DNA of 6,298 bases from positions 1 through 6,298 of the forward strand of contig USQV01000065.1 of the NCBI GenBank assembly GCA_900556965.1, given 5' to 3'. Within the stretch, counting starts at the first letter, position 1. Each line of letters begins with the position of its first letter. The position numbers and the translations under genes were made by a program. Shown here in pieces: positions 1 to 6,278 of the stretch. The DNA comes from an uncultured Clostridium sp. (GTDB lineage Bacteria; Bacillota_A; Clostridia; Lachnospirales; Lachnospiraceae). A model generated the notes under the pieces. The model worked only from the letters and a program-made list of their open reading frames with translations, was not told the DNA's origin and ran no database searches.

Positions 1-1
1 A

Positions 2-60
2 CAAGCAAGTCCCCACCCACTGCTTATTGCTTTTTGCAATTGAAGCAGGGGACTTGCTTG
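2..60. repeat. Palindromic element (nested hairpin) at the 3' end of the MATE gene
   Basis: Positions 2-14 (CAAGCAAGTCCCC) and 48-60 (GGGGACTTGCTTG) are perfect 13-bp inverted arms. Inside them lie a second pair of arms (21-25 TGCTT with 43-47 AAGCA) and a third (26-30 ATTGC with 36-40 GCAAT) closed by a TTTTT loop. Together they give about 23 bp of nested stem, interrupted by a 6-nt bulge (15-20) and a 2-nt bulge (41-42). The right-hand arm and the loop are translated on the minus strand as the end of the MATE protein. No T-tract is visible after the stem in the minus direction because the window ends, so a terminator role cannot be judged. It may instead be a dispersed REP-like palindrome. 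The pairing is seen directly; the role is inferred. Confidence 0.75.
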
Positions 61-1406
61 ATTCGGTTAAAATATTTTCTCATTGCGATCACATAGATAA
101 TGATCGAAACCGCCGGACTGATGATATCGGAGATCGGTTCCGCATAAAATACCGACCGTGCCTCTCCGAGGTAAGGCAGAATAAAGAGGGCAAGGAAGTA
201 AACGCCTTTCCGGAAAAAGGAGAGGGGAAGGGAAAGATGAACCATACCGAGGCCGGTAAAGCCGTCAACGATCTCATATTGAATACTCAGAGGAACGACA
301 GCCAGCGTATAGACGCGTATCAGCCGGACAGACTCGGCAGCGAGAGCCGCATCCGACGTAAACAGCCGCACAAAGAGGGAGCCGGATGTCCGGGCCAGAA
401 TGAACAGGATCAGGGTGTAGATCCCGCCCAGAAGGAAGATATACTTTTGGGCACTTTTCACCCGGTCATTTTTTCCGGCGCCGTAATTGAACGCAAGGAT
501 CGTCTGCGTTCCTCCGGTGATACCGCCAAGGGGCATGGTTATCACCAGCATAAAGCTTTGAACGATGGTGGCGCAGGTGATCAGCATATCCCCCTCTTGT
601 GGGCCGCCGTAGGTCTGAAGGATGGAATTCATGGTGATTATCATTACATTATCCATGGCAATGATAATAAACGGCGTGAAGCCTAAAACAAGGATCCTTC
701 CCATCAGACGCATATTATAATTTCCGAACGTGATACGCACGATCGCCCTCTTTCCGAAAAGAAAGGAGAGCACGAAGATGCAGTTTGCCATCTGGGATAA
801 TATGGTTGCCAGAGCCGCTCCGGCAACTCCCATATTCAGCAAAAAGATGAAAACGGGATCGAGGATGATATTCAGGACTGCCCCCAGCATGACAGAGTAC
901 ATGCCGATCTTTGCAAAGCCCTGACTGATGATAAACTGGTTCATTCCCGTTGCCATGAGTGCAAAAAAGGTTCCGGACAGATAGATGGAAAAATAGGTAT
1001 CTGCATAGGGAAGCGTTGTGTCACTGGCGCCGAAGAAGCGCAGCATGGGCTCCCGGAACGGATAGACGAGCAGCATAAGAAGCACGGATGCCACGGCCAG
1101 AAGAAGAAAGCTGTTGGCCAAGATCTGCTTTGCCCGTTTTGCATTGCCCTGTCCGAGACTCATGCTCATTAGCGGCGAACCTCCGATCCCTACCCAGAAG
1201 GCAACGGATCCGATCATGGTCACAACGGGGCCGCATACACCTGCTCCCGCCAGTGCAAAGGTTCCGGCCTCCGGGATATTTCCTATATACATGCGGTCAA
1301 CGATACTGTAGAGAACGCTGACAAACTGAGCCATCATGCTGGGGATGGCGATCCTCCATACGAGCTTTTTTATATCATCACGGCCCAGATCATTTTCTAT
1401 GGTCAT
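24..1406 (-). CDS. MATE family efflux transporter (MepA/NorM-like)
   Basis: This is a polytopic inner-membrane antiporter of the multidrug and toxic compound extrusion family, expected to export cationic drugs or metabolites in exchange for Na+ or H+; its substrate cannot be told from sequence. Numbering from the chosen start, the 460-residue product matches the usual length of about 450 and has about 12 hydrophobic segments in two halves. Family features include VDRMYIG (about 36-42), NIILDP followed by FIF (about 179-187), GVAGAALAT (193-201), FNYGAGK (306-312) and an EP-x-SD motif in the second half (about 423-427). The start at 1406 is preferred over the in-frame ATG at 1430 because GGAGG lies 8 nt upstream of it (1415-1419), whereas the upstream ATG is preceded by CTCCCCAAAG with no Shine-Dalgarno. 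The last 11 residues (KQVPCFNCKKQ) are encoded inside a palindromic element, so the native C-terminus may have been altered. It is transcribed divergently from gdpP. The family is secure; the subfamily is approximate. Confidence 0.93.
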   Translation of the reverse strand: MTIENDLGRDDIKKLVWRIAIPSMMAQFVSVLYSIVDRMYIGNIPEAGTFALAGAGVCGPVVTMIGSVAFWVGIGGSPLMSMSLGQGNAKRAKQILANSFLLLAVASVLLMLLVYPFREPMLRFFGASDTTLPYADTYFSIYLSGTFFALMATGMNQFIISQGFAKIGMYSVMLGAVLNIILDPVFIFLLNMGVAGAALATILSQMANCIFVLSFLFGKRAIVRITFGNYNMRLMGRILVLGFTPFIIIAMDNVMIITMNSILQTYGGPQEGDMLITCATIVQSFMLVITMPLGGITGGTQTILAFNYGAGKNDRVKSAQKYIFLLGGIYTLILFILARTSGSLFVRLFTSDAALAAESVRLIRVYTLAVVPLSIQYEIVDGFTGLGMVHLSLPLSFFRKGVYFLALFILPYLGEARSVFYAEPISDIISPAVSIIIYVIAMRKYFNRIKQVPCFNCKKQ

Positions 1407-1414
1407 TTCCGATT

Positions 1415-1419
1415 CCTCC
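1415..1419 (-). promoter_or_regulatory. Ribosome binding site that fixes the MATE start
   Basis: Read on the minus strand, CGGAGGAATCGGAAATG places GGAGG 8 nt before the ATG at 1406-1404. The longer candidate start at 1430 has no comparable site, so this RBS shortens the protein by 8 residues. Confidence 0.75.
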
Positions 1420-1460
1420 GTTTGGGTCATCTTTGGGGAGCAATTTGCCCATATCCCTTC

Positions 1461-1488
1461 ATTTTACACAGAAGGCATGGAAAGTCAA
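1461..1488 (-). promoter_or_regulatory. Predicted sigma-A promoter of the MATE gene
   Basis: On the minus strand, TTGACT (1488-1483) is followed after 16 nt by TAAAAT (1466-1461). Both hexamers match the -35 and -10 consensus at five of six positions. Transcription would begin near 1454, leaving a leader of roughly 50 nt before the ATG at 1406. It is back-to-back with the gdpP promoter; the two -35 boxes are about 15 nt apart. Confidence 0.6.
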
Positions 1489-1503
1489 TGAGCAGGAATA
1501 AAA

Positions 1504-1532
1504 TTTACAAATATCCGGATGTATGGTATACT
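1504..1532 (+). promoter_or_regulatory. Predicted sigma-A promoter of the gdpP-rplI-dnaB operon
   Basis: TTTACA (1504-1509) and TATACT (1527-1532) are separated by exactly 17 nt, and TGG directly before the -10 gives an extended -10 (TGn). Transcription would start near 1539, about 30 nt before the gdpP ATG. It is the only strong promoter I see upstream of the three-gene run, so it probably drives all three. Confidence 0.7.
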
Positions 1533-1539
1533 GATACCA
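1524..1539. promoter_or_regulatory. Candidate operator dyad over the gdpP -10 box
   Basis: TGGTAT (1524-1529) and ATACCA (1534-1539) are perfect 6-bp inverted arms around a 4-nt centre, covering the -10 hexamer and the predicted start of transcription. Weaker dyads follow (CAAAG 1538-1542 with CTTTG 1547-1551). A repressor site at this position would block initiation, but no cognate regulator can be named. Part of the symmetry may simply come from the AT-rich -10. Confidence 0.3.
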
Positions 1540-1569
1540 AAGTCACCTTTGACTGCATAGGAGAAAGAT

Positions 1570-3615
1570 ATGAAAGAAGATAAAAAGGTCAGAAATTTGC
1601 TGCAGATCTATTTGCAGTGGCCGCTGGTGCTCTCGATCCTGATGCTTTTTGCCAATGCTGCAGTATTGTTCTTTTCCAGTCAGGCAGGTATTGCCATGTC
1701 TGTATTTACAATACTGTACCTGATCTGTGCAGGCCTCCTCTGGTGGTACGGAAAAAAGAGGCTTATGTCCGGACTTGTGGCATTCGGGGCCGATTACAGC
1801 TGGAGCCAAAAGCAGCTTCTGGCATCCATGGAGCTTCCCTACGGAATCGCAGATACGGATGGACGGATCCTGTGGACGAACCGTGCTCTGACAGAGATCC
1901 TCAGGGAGGAAAAGGGAGCCAGAAGAAATCTTACCGTTCTGTTTGACGGAATTACCGCAGAGGAACTGGAAAAAATGGAACAAAGTCTGGAGGTTCACAG
2001 CTCCTACGAGGATGCTGAGTACCGGATCAGCGTAAAGAAGGTCACAATCTGTCCCGACAGCGACATTATGGATAAAAATGAGTCCCGGGACGGAAGCCAG
2101 CAGCTGCTGGCGGTCTATCTCTATGATGAAACGGAGATCCGCGGCTACATTCAGGCGATCACCGACCAGAAGATGGTGGCAGGGCTTATCTATCTCGATA
2201 ACTATGACGAGGCACTCGAGAGCGTAGAGGAAGTGCGCCGTTCACTTTTAGTTGCCCTGATCGACCGGAAGATCAACAAATATATCTCCGGCATCAACGG
2301 AATCGTTAAAAAGCTGGAAAAGGATAAATACTTCTTTGCCATCAAGCAGCGTTACATGCCGCGTCTTGAGGCGGAGCGCTTTAGCCTGCTGGAGGAAGTA
2401 AAGACCGTTAATATCGGAAATGAGATGGCGGTAACCTTGAGTATCGGTATCGGTATGAACGGTGATACCTATACGCAGAATTATGAGTATGCCCGGATCG
2501 CTATCGATATGGCCCTTGGGCGCGGCGGGGATCAGGCTGTAGTAAAGAATGGCGGAAAGATCCTCTATTTCGGCGGAAAATCCCAGCAGCTCGAAAAGAC
2601 AACGCGTGTAAAGGCGCGTGTAAAGGCACATGCGCTCAGAGAGCTTCTTGAGACAAAGGATCGTCTTCTGATCATGGGACACAAGATCGGGGATATCGAT
2701 TCCTTCGGCGCAGCGATCGGAATGTACCGGATCGCCGTAGCGTTGAATAAAAAGGCATATATCGTGATCAATGAGGTCACCTCCTCGGTACGGCCCATGA
2801 TGGACCGATTTACCGGGAACAGTGATTATCCGAAGGATCTGTTTGTCACCGGCGAGGAAGCGGCAGAGCTGGCAGATCCCAGCACCGCATTGGTAGTTGT
2901 GGATGTAAACCGCCCCAGCTATACAGAGGAGCCGGAGCTTCTGGAGCTTGTAAAAACCATCGTTGTTATCGACCATCACAGGCAGTCCAGCGAGGTGATC
3001 TCCAATGCGACGCTGTCTTATGTGGAGCCCTACGCATCCTCAGCGTGTGAGCTGGTGGCTGAGATCCTGCAGTATGTAGCGGACAGTATCCGGATCAAAT
3101 CTCCGGAGGCGGATGCCATGTATGCCGGAATCGTGATCGACACAAATAATTTCACGAATCAGGCGGGTGTCCGTACCTTTGAAGCAGCAGCATTCCTGCG
3201 AAGAAACGGCGCAGATGTCACTCGTGTAAGAAAGCTGTTCCGTGATAAAATGGAAGACTATAAGGCCAGAGCGGAGGCAGTCCGTCAGGCAGAAGTATTT
3301 GAGGGAGCCTTTGCTATCAGTGTATGCCCGGCAGAGGGCGTGGAAAGCCCGACGATAGCGGGAGCGCAGGCGGCAAACGAGCTGCTGGATATTATTGGCA
3401 TCAAGGCCTCTGTGGTATTGACACCTTATGAAGGAAAAATATTTGTAAGCGCCCGCTCCATTGATGAAGTCAACGTTCAGGTAATGATGGAGAAGCTTGG
3501 CGGAGGCGGGCACAGAACGATAGCGGGAGCCCAGCTGACCGGTATGACTGTCGAGGAGGCAAAGGATAAGGTCAAAGAGGTGATCCTTGCAATGAAGGAG
3601 AAGGGAGAAATTTAA
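1570..3615 (+). CDS. gdpP: Cyclic-di-AMP phosphodiesterase GdpP (DHH/DHHA1, YybT family)
   Basis: This membrane-anchored enzyme hydrolyses c-di-AMP to pApA, lowering the messenger that controls K+ uptake, osmolyte transport and wall homeostasis. The 681-residue product has the full family order. Two N-terminal membrane segments (about 18-35 and 41-60) are followed by a PAS-like region (about 75-190) and a degenerate GGDEF domain (about 200-335) ending in the characteristic GRGGDQ near 317-322, without a GGDEF catalytic signature. The DHH domain shows H371, D375 and D377 in [10 protein letters not shown]445 in [10 protein letters not shown]468-H469-H470 in VVIDHHRQ, and D524 in [10 protein letters not shown]. 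The C-terminal DHHA1 domain carries GGGGH at 644-648. All expected metal-binding Asp/His positions are present, so it should be active. AGGAG (1559-1563) lies 6 nt before the ATG. It is first in an operon, 1 nt before rplI. Identification is secure from motifs and synteny. Confidence 0.97.
   Translation: MKEDKKVRNLLQIYLQWPLVLSILMLFANAAVLFFSSQAGIAMSVFTILYLICAGLLWWYGKKRLMSGLVAFGADYSWSQKQLLASMELPYGIADTDGRILWTNRALTEILREEKGARRNLTVLFDGITAEELEKMEQSLEVHSSYEDAEYRISVKKVTICPDSDIMDKNESRDGSQQLLAVYLYDETEIRGYIQAITDQKMVAGLIYLDNYDEALESVEEVRRSLLVALIDRKINKYISGINGIVKKLEKDKYFFAIKQRYMPRLEAERFSLLEEVKTVNIGNEMAVTLSIGIGMNGDTYTQNYEYARIAIDMALGRGGDQAVVKNGGKILYFGGKSQQLEKTTRVKARVKAHALRELLETKDRLLIMGHKIGDIDSFGAAIGMYRIAVALNKKAYIVINEVTSSVRPMMDRFTGNSDYPKDLFVTGEEAAELADPSTALVVVDVNRPSYTEEPELLELVKTIVVIDHHRQSSEVISNATLSYVEPYASSACELVAEILQYVADSIRIKSPEADAMYAGIVIDTNNFTNQAGVRTFEAAAFLRRNGADVTRVRKLFRDKMEDYKARAEAVRQAEVFEGAFAISVCPAEGVESPTIAGAQAANELLDIIGIKASVVLTPYEGKIFVSARSIDEVNVQVMMEKLGGGGHRTIAGAQLTGMTVEEAKDKVKEVILAMKEKGEI
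3603..3607 (+). promoter_or_regulatory. rplI ribosome binding site inside the gdpP 3' end
   Basis: GGGAG in the last codons of gdpP lies 9 nt before the rplI ATG at 3617. The gdpP stop codon (3613-3615) falls between this site and the start, leaving a single intergenic base. Ribosomes finishing gdpP would therefore stop on the rplI initiation region, which suggests translational coupling. Confidence 0.65.
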
Positions 3616-3616
3616 A

Positions 3617-4063
3617 ATGGAAGTTGTATTATTAGAGGACGTAAAGGCACTTGGAAAAAAGGGACAGATCGTAAAGGTCAATGACGGATATGCAAGAAAC
3701 TTTATACTTCCGAAAAAGCTCGGTCTGGAAGCAACGGCAAAGAACCTGAACGATCTGAAGCTTCAGAAAGCAAATGAAGCGAAGGTTGCAGCAGAGCAGC
3801 TGGCAGAAGCAAAGGCATTGGCAGCAAAGATCGATGAGCTTTCCGTGACCGTTTCCATCAAGGCCGGAGAAGGCGGCAGAGCCTTTGGTTCTGTTTCCAC
3901 AAAGGAAATTGCAAAAGCGGCAGCGGATCAGTTAAAGCTGGATATCGATAAGAAAAAGATGGTACTTCAGGATCCCATCAAGAGCATCGGAACCTTTGAA
4001 GTACCGATCAAGCTTCACAAGGAAGTAACAGCAAAATTAAGAGTCAAGGTCGTAGAGGCCTGA
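3617..4063 (+). CDS. rplI: 50S ribosomal protein bL9
   Basis: This is a structural protein of the large ribosomal subunit that binds 23S rRNA near the base of the L1 stalk and helps maintain reading frame and spacing between ribosomes. The 148-residue product matches the family length (about 149). The N-terminal domain starts [19 protein letters not shown] and carries the bL9 signature through GYARNFILP (about 24-32). A long charged, alanine-rich connecting helix (about 40-75) follows, and then the C-terminal RNA-binding domain with [11 protein letters not shown] (about 84-94). It lies between gdpP (1 nt gap) and dnaB (27 nt gap), the classic Firmicutes order, and is presumably expressed from the gdpP promoter. 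No anomaly is seen. Confidence 0.98.
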   Translation: MEVVLLEDVKALGKKGQIVKVNDGYARNFILPKKLGLEATAKNLNDLKLQKANEAKVAAEQLAEAKALAAKIDELSVTVSIKAGEGGRAFGSVSTKEIAKAAADQLKLDIDKKKMVLQDPIKSIGTFEVPIKLHKEVTAKLRVKVVEA

Positions 4064-4090
4064 TCGTAAGGTAGACTTTTTGGAGGAAAC

Positions 4091-5428
4091 ATGGAAGAAG
4101 CGCTAGTTAAACGGGTGCTCCCGCACAGCGTAGAGGCGGAGCAGTCTGTGATCGGATCCATGCTTATGGACAGGGATGCGATCATCGCCGCCTCGGAGAT
4201 CGTTGTCGGTGATGATTTTTATCAGCGTCAGTATGGCGTCATGTTCGAAACCATGGTTGAGCTTTTTAATGAAGGAAAGCCGGTCGATCTGGTCACACTT
4301 CAGGACAGACTGAAGGAAAAGGACGTTCCCCCGGAGGTCTGCAGTCTGGATTTTGTCCGCGATATTATGGCTACGGTTCCGACCTCAGCCAATGTCCGCT
4401 CTTACTCGACGATCGTACATGAAAAGGCGGTCATGAGACGCCTGATAAAAATAAACGAGGAGATCGCCAATTCCTGTTATGCGGGAAAGGAGAGTTTGGA
4501 TACGATCCTTGGAGATACAGAAAAAAGTATTTTCAATCTTCTCCAGAGCAGAACAGGCGGTGATTTTGTTCCGATCCGGCAGGTCGCATTGAATGTTCTC
4601 GATAAGATCGAGCAGGCGACCCGCTCTAAGTCTACGGTTACCGGAATTGCAACGGGCTTTATCGATCTGGATTACAGGACATCCGGATTGCAGCCTTCGG
4701 ATCTTATCTTGATCGCGGCCCGTCCGTCTATGGGAAAGACGGCCTTTGTTTTAAATATTGCGGATTATATCGGTGTCCGAAGGCAGAAGACCTGCATGAT
4801 CTTCAGTCTGGAAATGTCAAAGGAACAGCTGGTCAATCGAATGCTGGCAATGGAGTCAAATGTGGATTCTCAGAAGCTTAGGACCGGAACGCTATCAGAG
4901 GCTGACTGGGATGCCGTAGTAGAGGGAATCGGCAGTATCGGAAATTCCAAGCTTATTATTGATGACACACCGGGTATCTCTGTTATGGAGCTGCGCTCCA
5001 AGTGCAGAAAGATCAAGCTGGAGTATGGTCTTGATCTTGTAATGATCGATTATCTGCAGCTTATGACAGGAAGTGCAAAAAACGGTGATAACCGCCAGCA
5101 GGAGATCTCGGAGATCTCGCGTTCCTTAAAGGCCCTTGCCAGAGAGCTCAATGCGCCGGTCGTTGCACTGTCCCAGCTTTCCCGTGCCTGCGAAACGCGA
5201 ACCGACCACAGGCCAATGCTTTCCGACCTTCGAGAGTCGGGAGCCATCGAGCAGGATGCTGACGTCGTGATGTTCCTTTACCGTGATGACTATTACAATA
5301 AAGACACGGATACGCCGAATGTGGCGGAGGTTATTATCGCCAAGCAGAGAAACGGCCCCATCGGAACCGTTAATCTAGGCTGGAAGCCGGAGCTGACTCG
5401 ATTTGTAAATATTGCAAAAGAAGGATAA
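4091..5428 (+). CDS. dnaB: Replicative DNA helicase DnaB (called DnaC in B. subtilis)
   Basis: This hexameric, ATP-driven 5'-3' helicase unwinds DNA at the replication fork and recruits primase. The 445-residue product fits the family (about 440-470). The N-terminal helical domain (about 8-110) opens with LPHSVEAEQSVIGSML, and a linker region (about 125-165) joins it to the RecA-like ATPase. Walker A is ARPSMGKT (210-217, catalytic K216), and Walker B ends VMIDYLQL with D320. The conserved segment LSQLSR followed by DLRESGAIEQDADVV is intact. The KQR motif (K418, R420), which supplies the inter-subunit arginine finger, is present near the end. No intein or insertion interrupts it. GGAGG (4082-4086) lies only 4 nt before the ATG, a rather short spacing. 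It is last in the gdpP operon, followed 20 nt downstream by an intrinsic terminator. Confidence 0.98.
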   Translation: MEEALVKRVLPHSVEAEQSVIGSMLMDRDAIIAASEIVVGDDFYQRQYGVMFETMVELFNEGKPVDLVTLQDRLKEKDVPPEVCSLDFVRDIMATVPTSANVRSYSTIVHEKAVMRRLIKINEEIANSCYAGKESLDTILGDTEKSIFNLLQSRTGGDFVPIRQVALNVLDKIEQATRSKSTVTGIATGFIDLDYRTSGLQPSDLILIAARPSMGKTAFVLNIADYIGVRRQKTCMIFSLEMSKEQLVNRMLAMESNVDSQKLRTGTLSEADWDAVVEGIGSIGNSKLIIDDTPGISVMELRSKCRKIKLEYGLDLVMIDYLQLMTGSAKNGDNRQQEISEISRSLKALARELNAPVVALSQLSRACETRTDHRPMLSDLRESGAIEQDADVVMFLYRDDYYNKDTDTPNVAEVIIAKQRNGPIGTVNLGWKPELTRFVNIAKEG

Positions 5429-5448
5429 AAGAATAAGTAAAAAGATAG

Positions 5449-5497
5449 ATCCTGTATACGGATAGCCGTGTGGCCTTCTGTATACAGGATTTATTTG
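5449..5497 (+). terminator. Rho-independent terminator of the gdpP-rplI-dnaB operon
   Basis: ATCCTGTATAC (5449-5459) pairs perfectly with GTATACAGGAT (5480-5490). The stem continues by one G-U and two further pairs to about 14 bp, then a small inner stem GCC/GGC (5465-5467 with 5472-5474) around a GTGT loop. A T-rich tail TTATTTG follows at 5491-5497. The structure begins 20 nt after the dnaB stop. The A-rich stretch just upstream (about 5429-5448) could allow some function on the opposite strand too. Confidence 0.85.
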
Positions 5498-5526
5498 TAA
5501 TAATCGGCGAATATGGCTCATATACT
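5495..5526 (+). promoter_or_regulatory. Weak candidate promoter for the MerR-like gene
   Basis: TATACT at 5521-5526 is a good -10 hexamer. The best -35 match is TTGTAA (5495-5500), but the 20-nt spacer is too long for a normal sigma-A site. MerR-family regulators commonly act on promoters with over-long spacers (19-20 nt), so this may be self-regulated, but that is inference. A promoter somewhere here is expected because a terminator isolates the gene from dnaB. Confidence 0.4.
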
Positions 5527-5547
5527 GTTAACAGAAGAAATTAACAG
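5525..5547. promoter_or_regulatory. Candidate operator: palindrome plus repeated half-site
   Basis: CTGTTAACAG (5525-5534) is a perfect 10-bp palindrome touching the candidate -10. Its half TTAACAG recurs as a direct repeat at 5541-5547, 13 nt further on. The arrangement lies between the -10 and the start codon of a DNA-binding protein gene, so autoregulation is plausible. No binding evidence exists in the sequence itself. Confidence 0.35.
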
Positions 5548-5567
5548 GGGAAAGGAAGCGGACAACC

Positions 5568-6239
5568 ATGTCAGAAAATCATTATCTGATCTCCGATGCC
5601 TCAAAGCAGGTCGACGTGGAGTCTCATGTTCTGAGATATTGGGAAGAAGAACTTAATATAGATATACCCAGAAATGAGATGGGGCACCGTTACTATACGG
5701 ATCTTCATGTCAGAGTATTCAGACAGATAAAGCAGCTGAAGGAAAAGGGGTATCAGCTAAAGGCAATTAAGCCGATCATGAGCCGGATCATGGAAAATAA
5801 TGGGGAAGTGGTTGTCCCGGATAATGTTTTGGAGGAGGATATTGTGGCAGCTTTAAAGGAATGCGTAGACAAGGAAGAATGCGGAGAAAATACGGAGAAA
5901 AAACTGGAAAATATGGATGACAGAGAAGTTACATCCCTCATGGCAAAAGAGCGGGCAGAGCAATTCCGGGCACTGATGATCCGGATGATCGGACAGGCGA
6001 TCGAGGAAAATAATGAAAAGCTGAGTCAGGATATCAGCCGAATGGTCAACGAAAAGGTACTAAAGGAGATCGATTACCTGATGCGGGTATCGGATGAGAG
6101 AGATGAAGAACGTTTCAGGCAGTTAGATGAAACGATCCGGCTGTATCAGCGGGAGGGGAAAGGAAAGGCAGAGGCGGCAGCGGCCGGGCTTCCGTTTTTC
6201 CCGCTGCACCTGAATCGAAGGCTAAAAAAGAATCGATAA
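5568..6239 (+). CDS. MerR-type winged-helix protein with helical C-terminal region
   Basis: This is a DNA-binding protein whose targets are unknown. Residues about 5-75 form a MerR-like winged helix: the first HTH holds LRYWEEEL (22-29), corresponding to the RYYE segment of the family, and the wing carries RNEMGHRYY (35-43), followed by VFRQIKQLKEKGYQLKAIKPIM. Beyond an acidic linker (about 80-115, with C99 and C105), residues about 115-200 are highly charged, helix-rich and probably coiled coil. An alanine-rich, then hydrophobic stretch (AAAAGLPFFPLH) and a basic tail (RRLKKNR) end the protein. At 223 residues it is longer than a minimal MerR regulator and has no recognisable ligand or metal domain. 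The layout recalls RacA-like chromosome-anchoring proteins, but that is architecture only, not homology I can prove. AAAGGAAG (5551-5558) lies 9 nt before the ATG. It is an independent unit after the dnaB terminator. Confidence 0.85.
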   Translation: MSENHYLISDASKQVDVESHVLRYWEEELNIDIPRNEMGHRYYTDLHVRVFRQIKQLKEKGYQLKAIKPIMSRIMENNGEVVVPDNVLEEDIVAALKECVDKEECGENTEKKLENMDDREVTSLMAKERAEQFRALMIRMIGQAIEENNEKLSQDISRMVNEKVLKEIDYLMRVSDERDEERFRQLDETIRLYQREGKGKAEAAAAGLPFFPLHLNRRLKKNR

Positions 6240-6278
6240 AAACTAGTCAAGCGGATATTCGCAATCCGCTTCGCTACT
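6238..6278 (-). terminator. Hairpin with minus-strand T-tract, probable terminator of a convergent gene
   Basis: AAGCGGAT (6249-6256) and ATCCGCTT (6264-6271) are perfect 8-bp arms around a 7-nt loop; AGT (6245-6247) can pair further with ACT (6276-6278) across a bulge. The run of A at 6238-6242 reads as TTTTT after the stem on the minus strand, whereas no T-tract follows on the plus strand. This suggests termination of a leftward gene lying beyond the right edge. It may also stop the MerR-like transcript weakly, or be part of a dispersed palindromic repeat. Confidence 0.45.

Noticed and set aside
27..686. 219-codon plus-strand open frame opposite the MATE gene
   Set aside because: It is antisense to a clear 12-segment transporter, its translation is low-complexity and highly charged with no recognisable domain, and it has no credible ribosome binding site or promoter.
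1540..1569. Possible c-di-AMP riboswitch or attenuator ahead of gdpP
   Set aside because: The leader is only about 30 nt and has just short dyads, far too small for a ydaO-type riboswitch or a terminator/antiterminator pair.
2603..2626. Perfect tandem repeat of a 12-bp unit in gdpP, encoding RVKA twice
   Set aside because: Only two copies are present, and basic RV-x-AR residues at this junction between the GGDEF and DHH domains are, as I recall, common in GdpP. It is best read as chance codon identity and not as a contingency repeat.
2248..2979. 243-codon minus-strand open frame inside gdpP
   Set aside because: It lies entirely within conserved DHH-protein coding sequence, resembles no family and has no start signals. 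It is a shadow of gdpP.
3040..3681. 213-codon minus-strand open frame spanning the gdpP-rplI junction
   Set aside because: It overlaps two well-conserved genes on the other strand and its translation is composition-biased with no domain.
4064..4090. Possible separate promoter or terminator between rplI and dnaB
   Set aside because: The 27-nt gap contains only a T-run and the dnaB Shine-Dalgarno. No stem and no -35/-10 pair can be supported.
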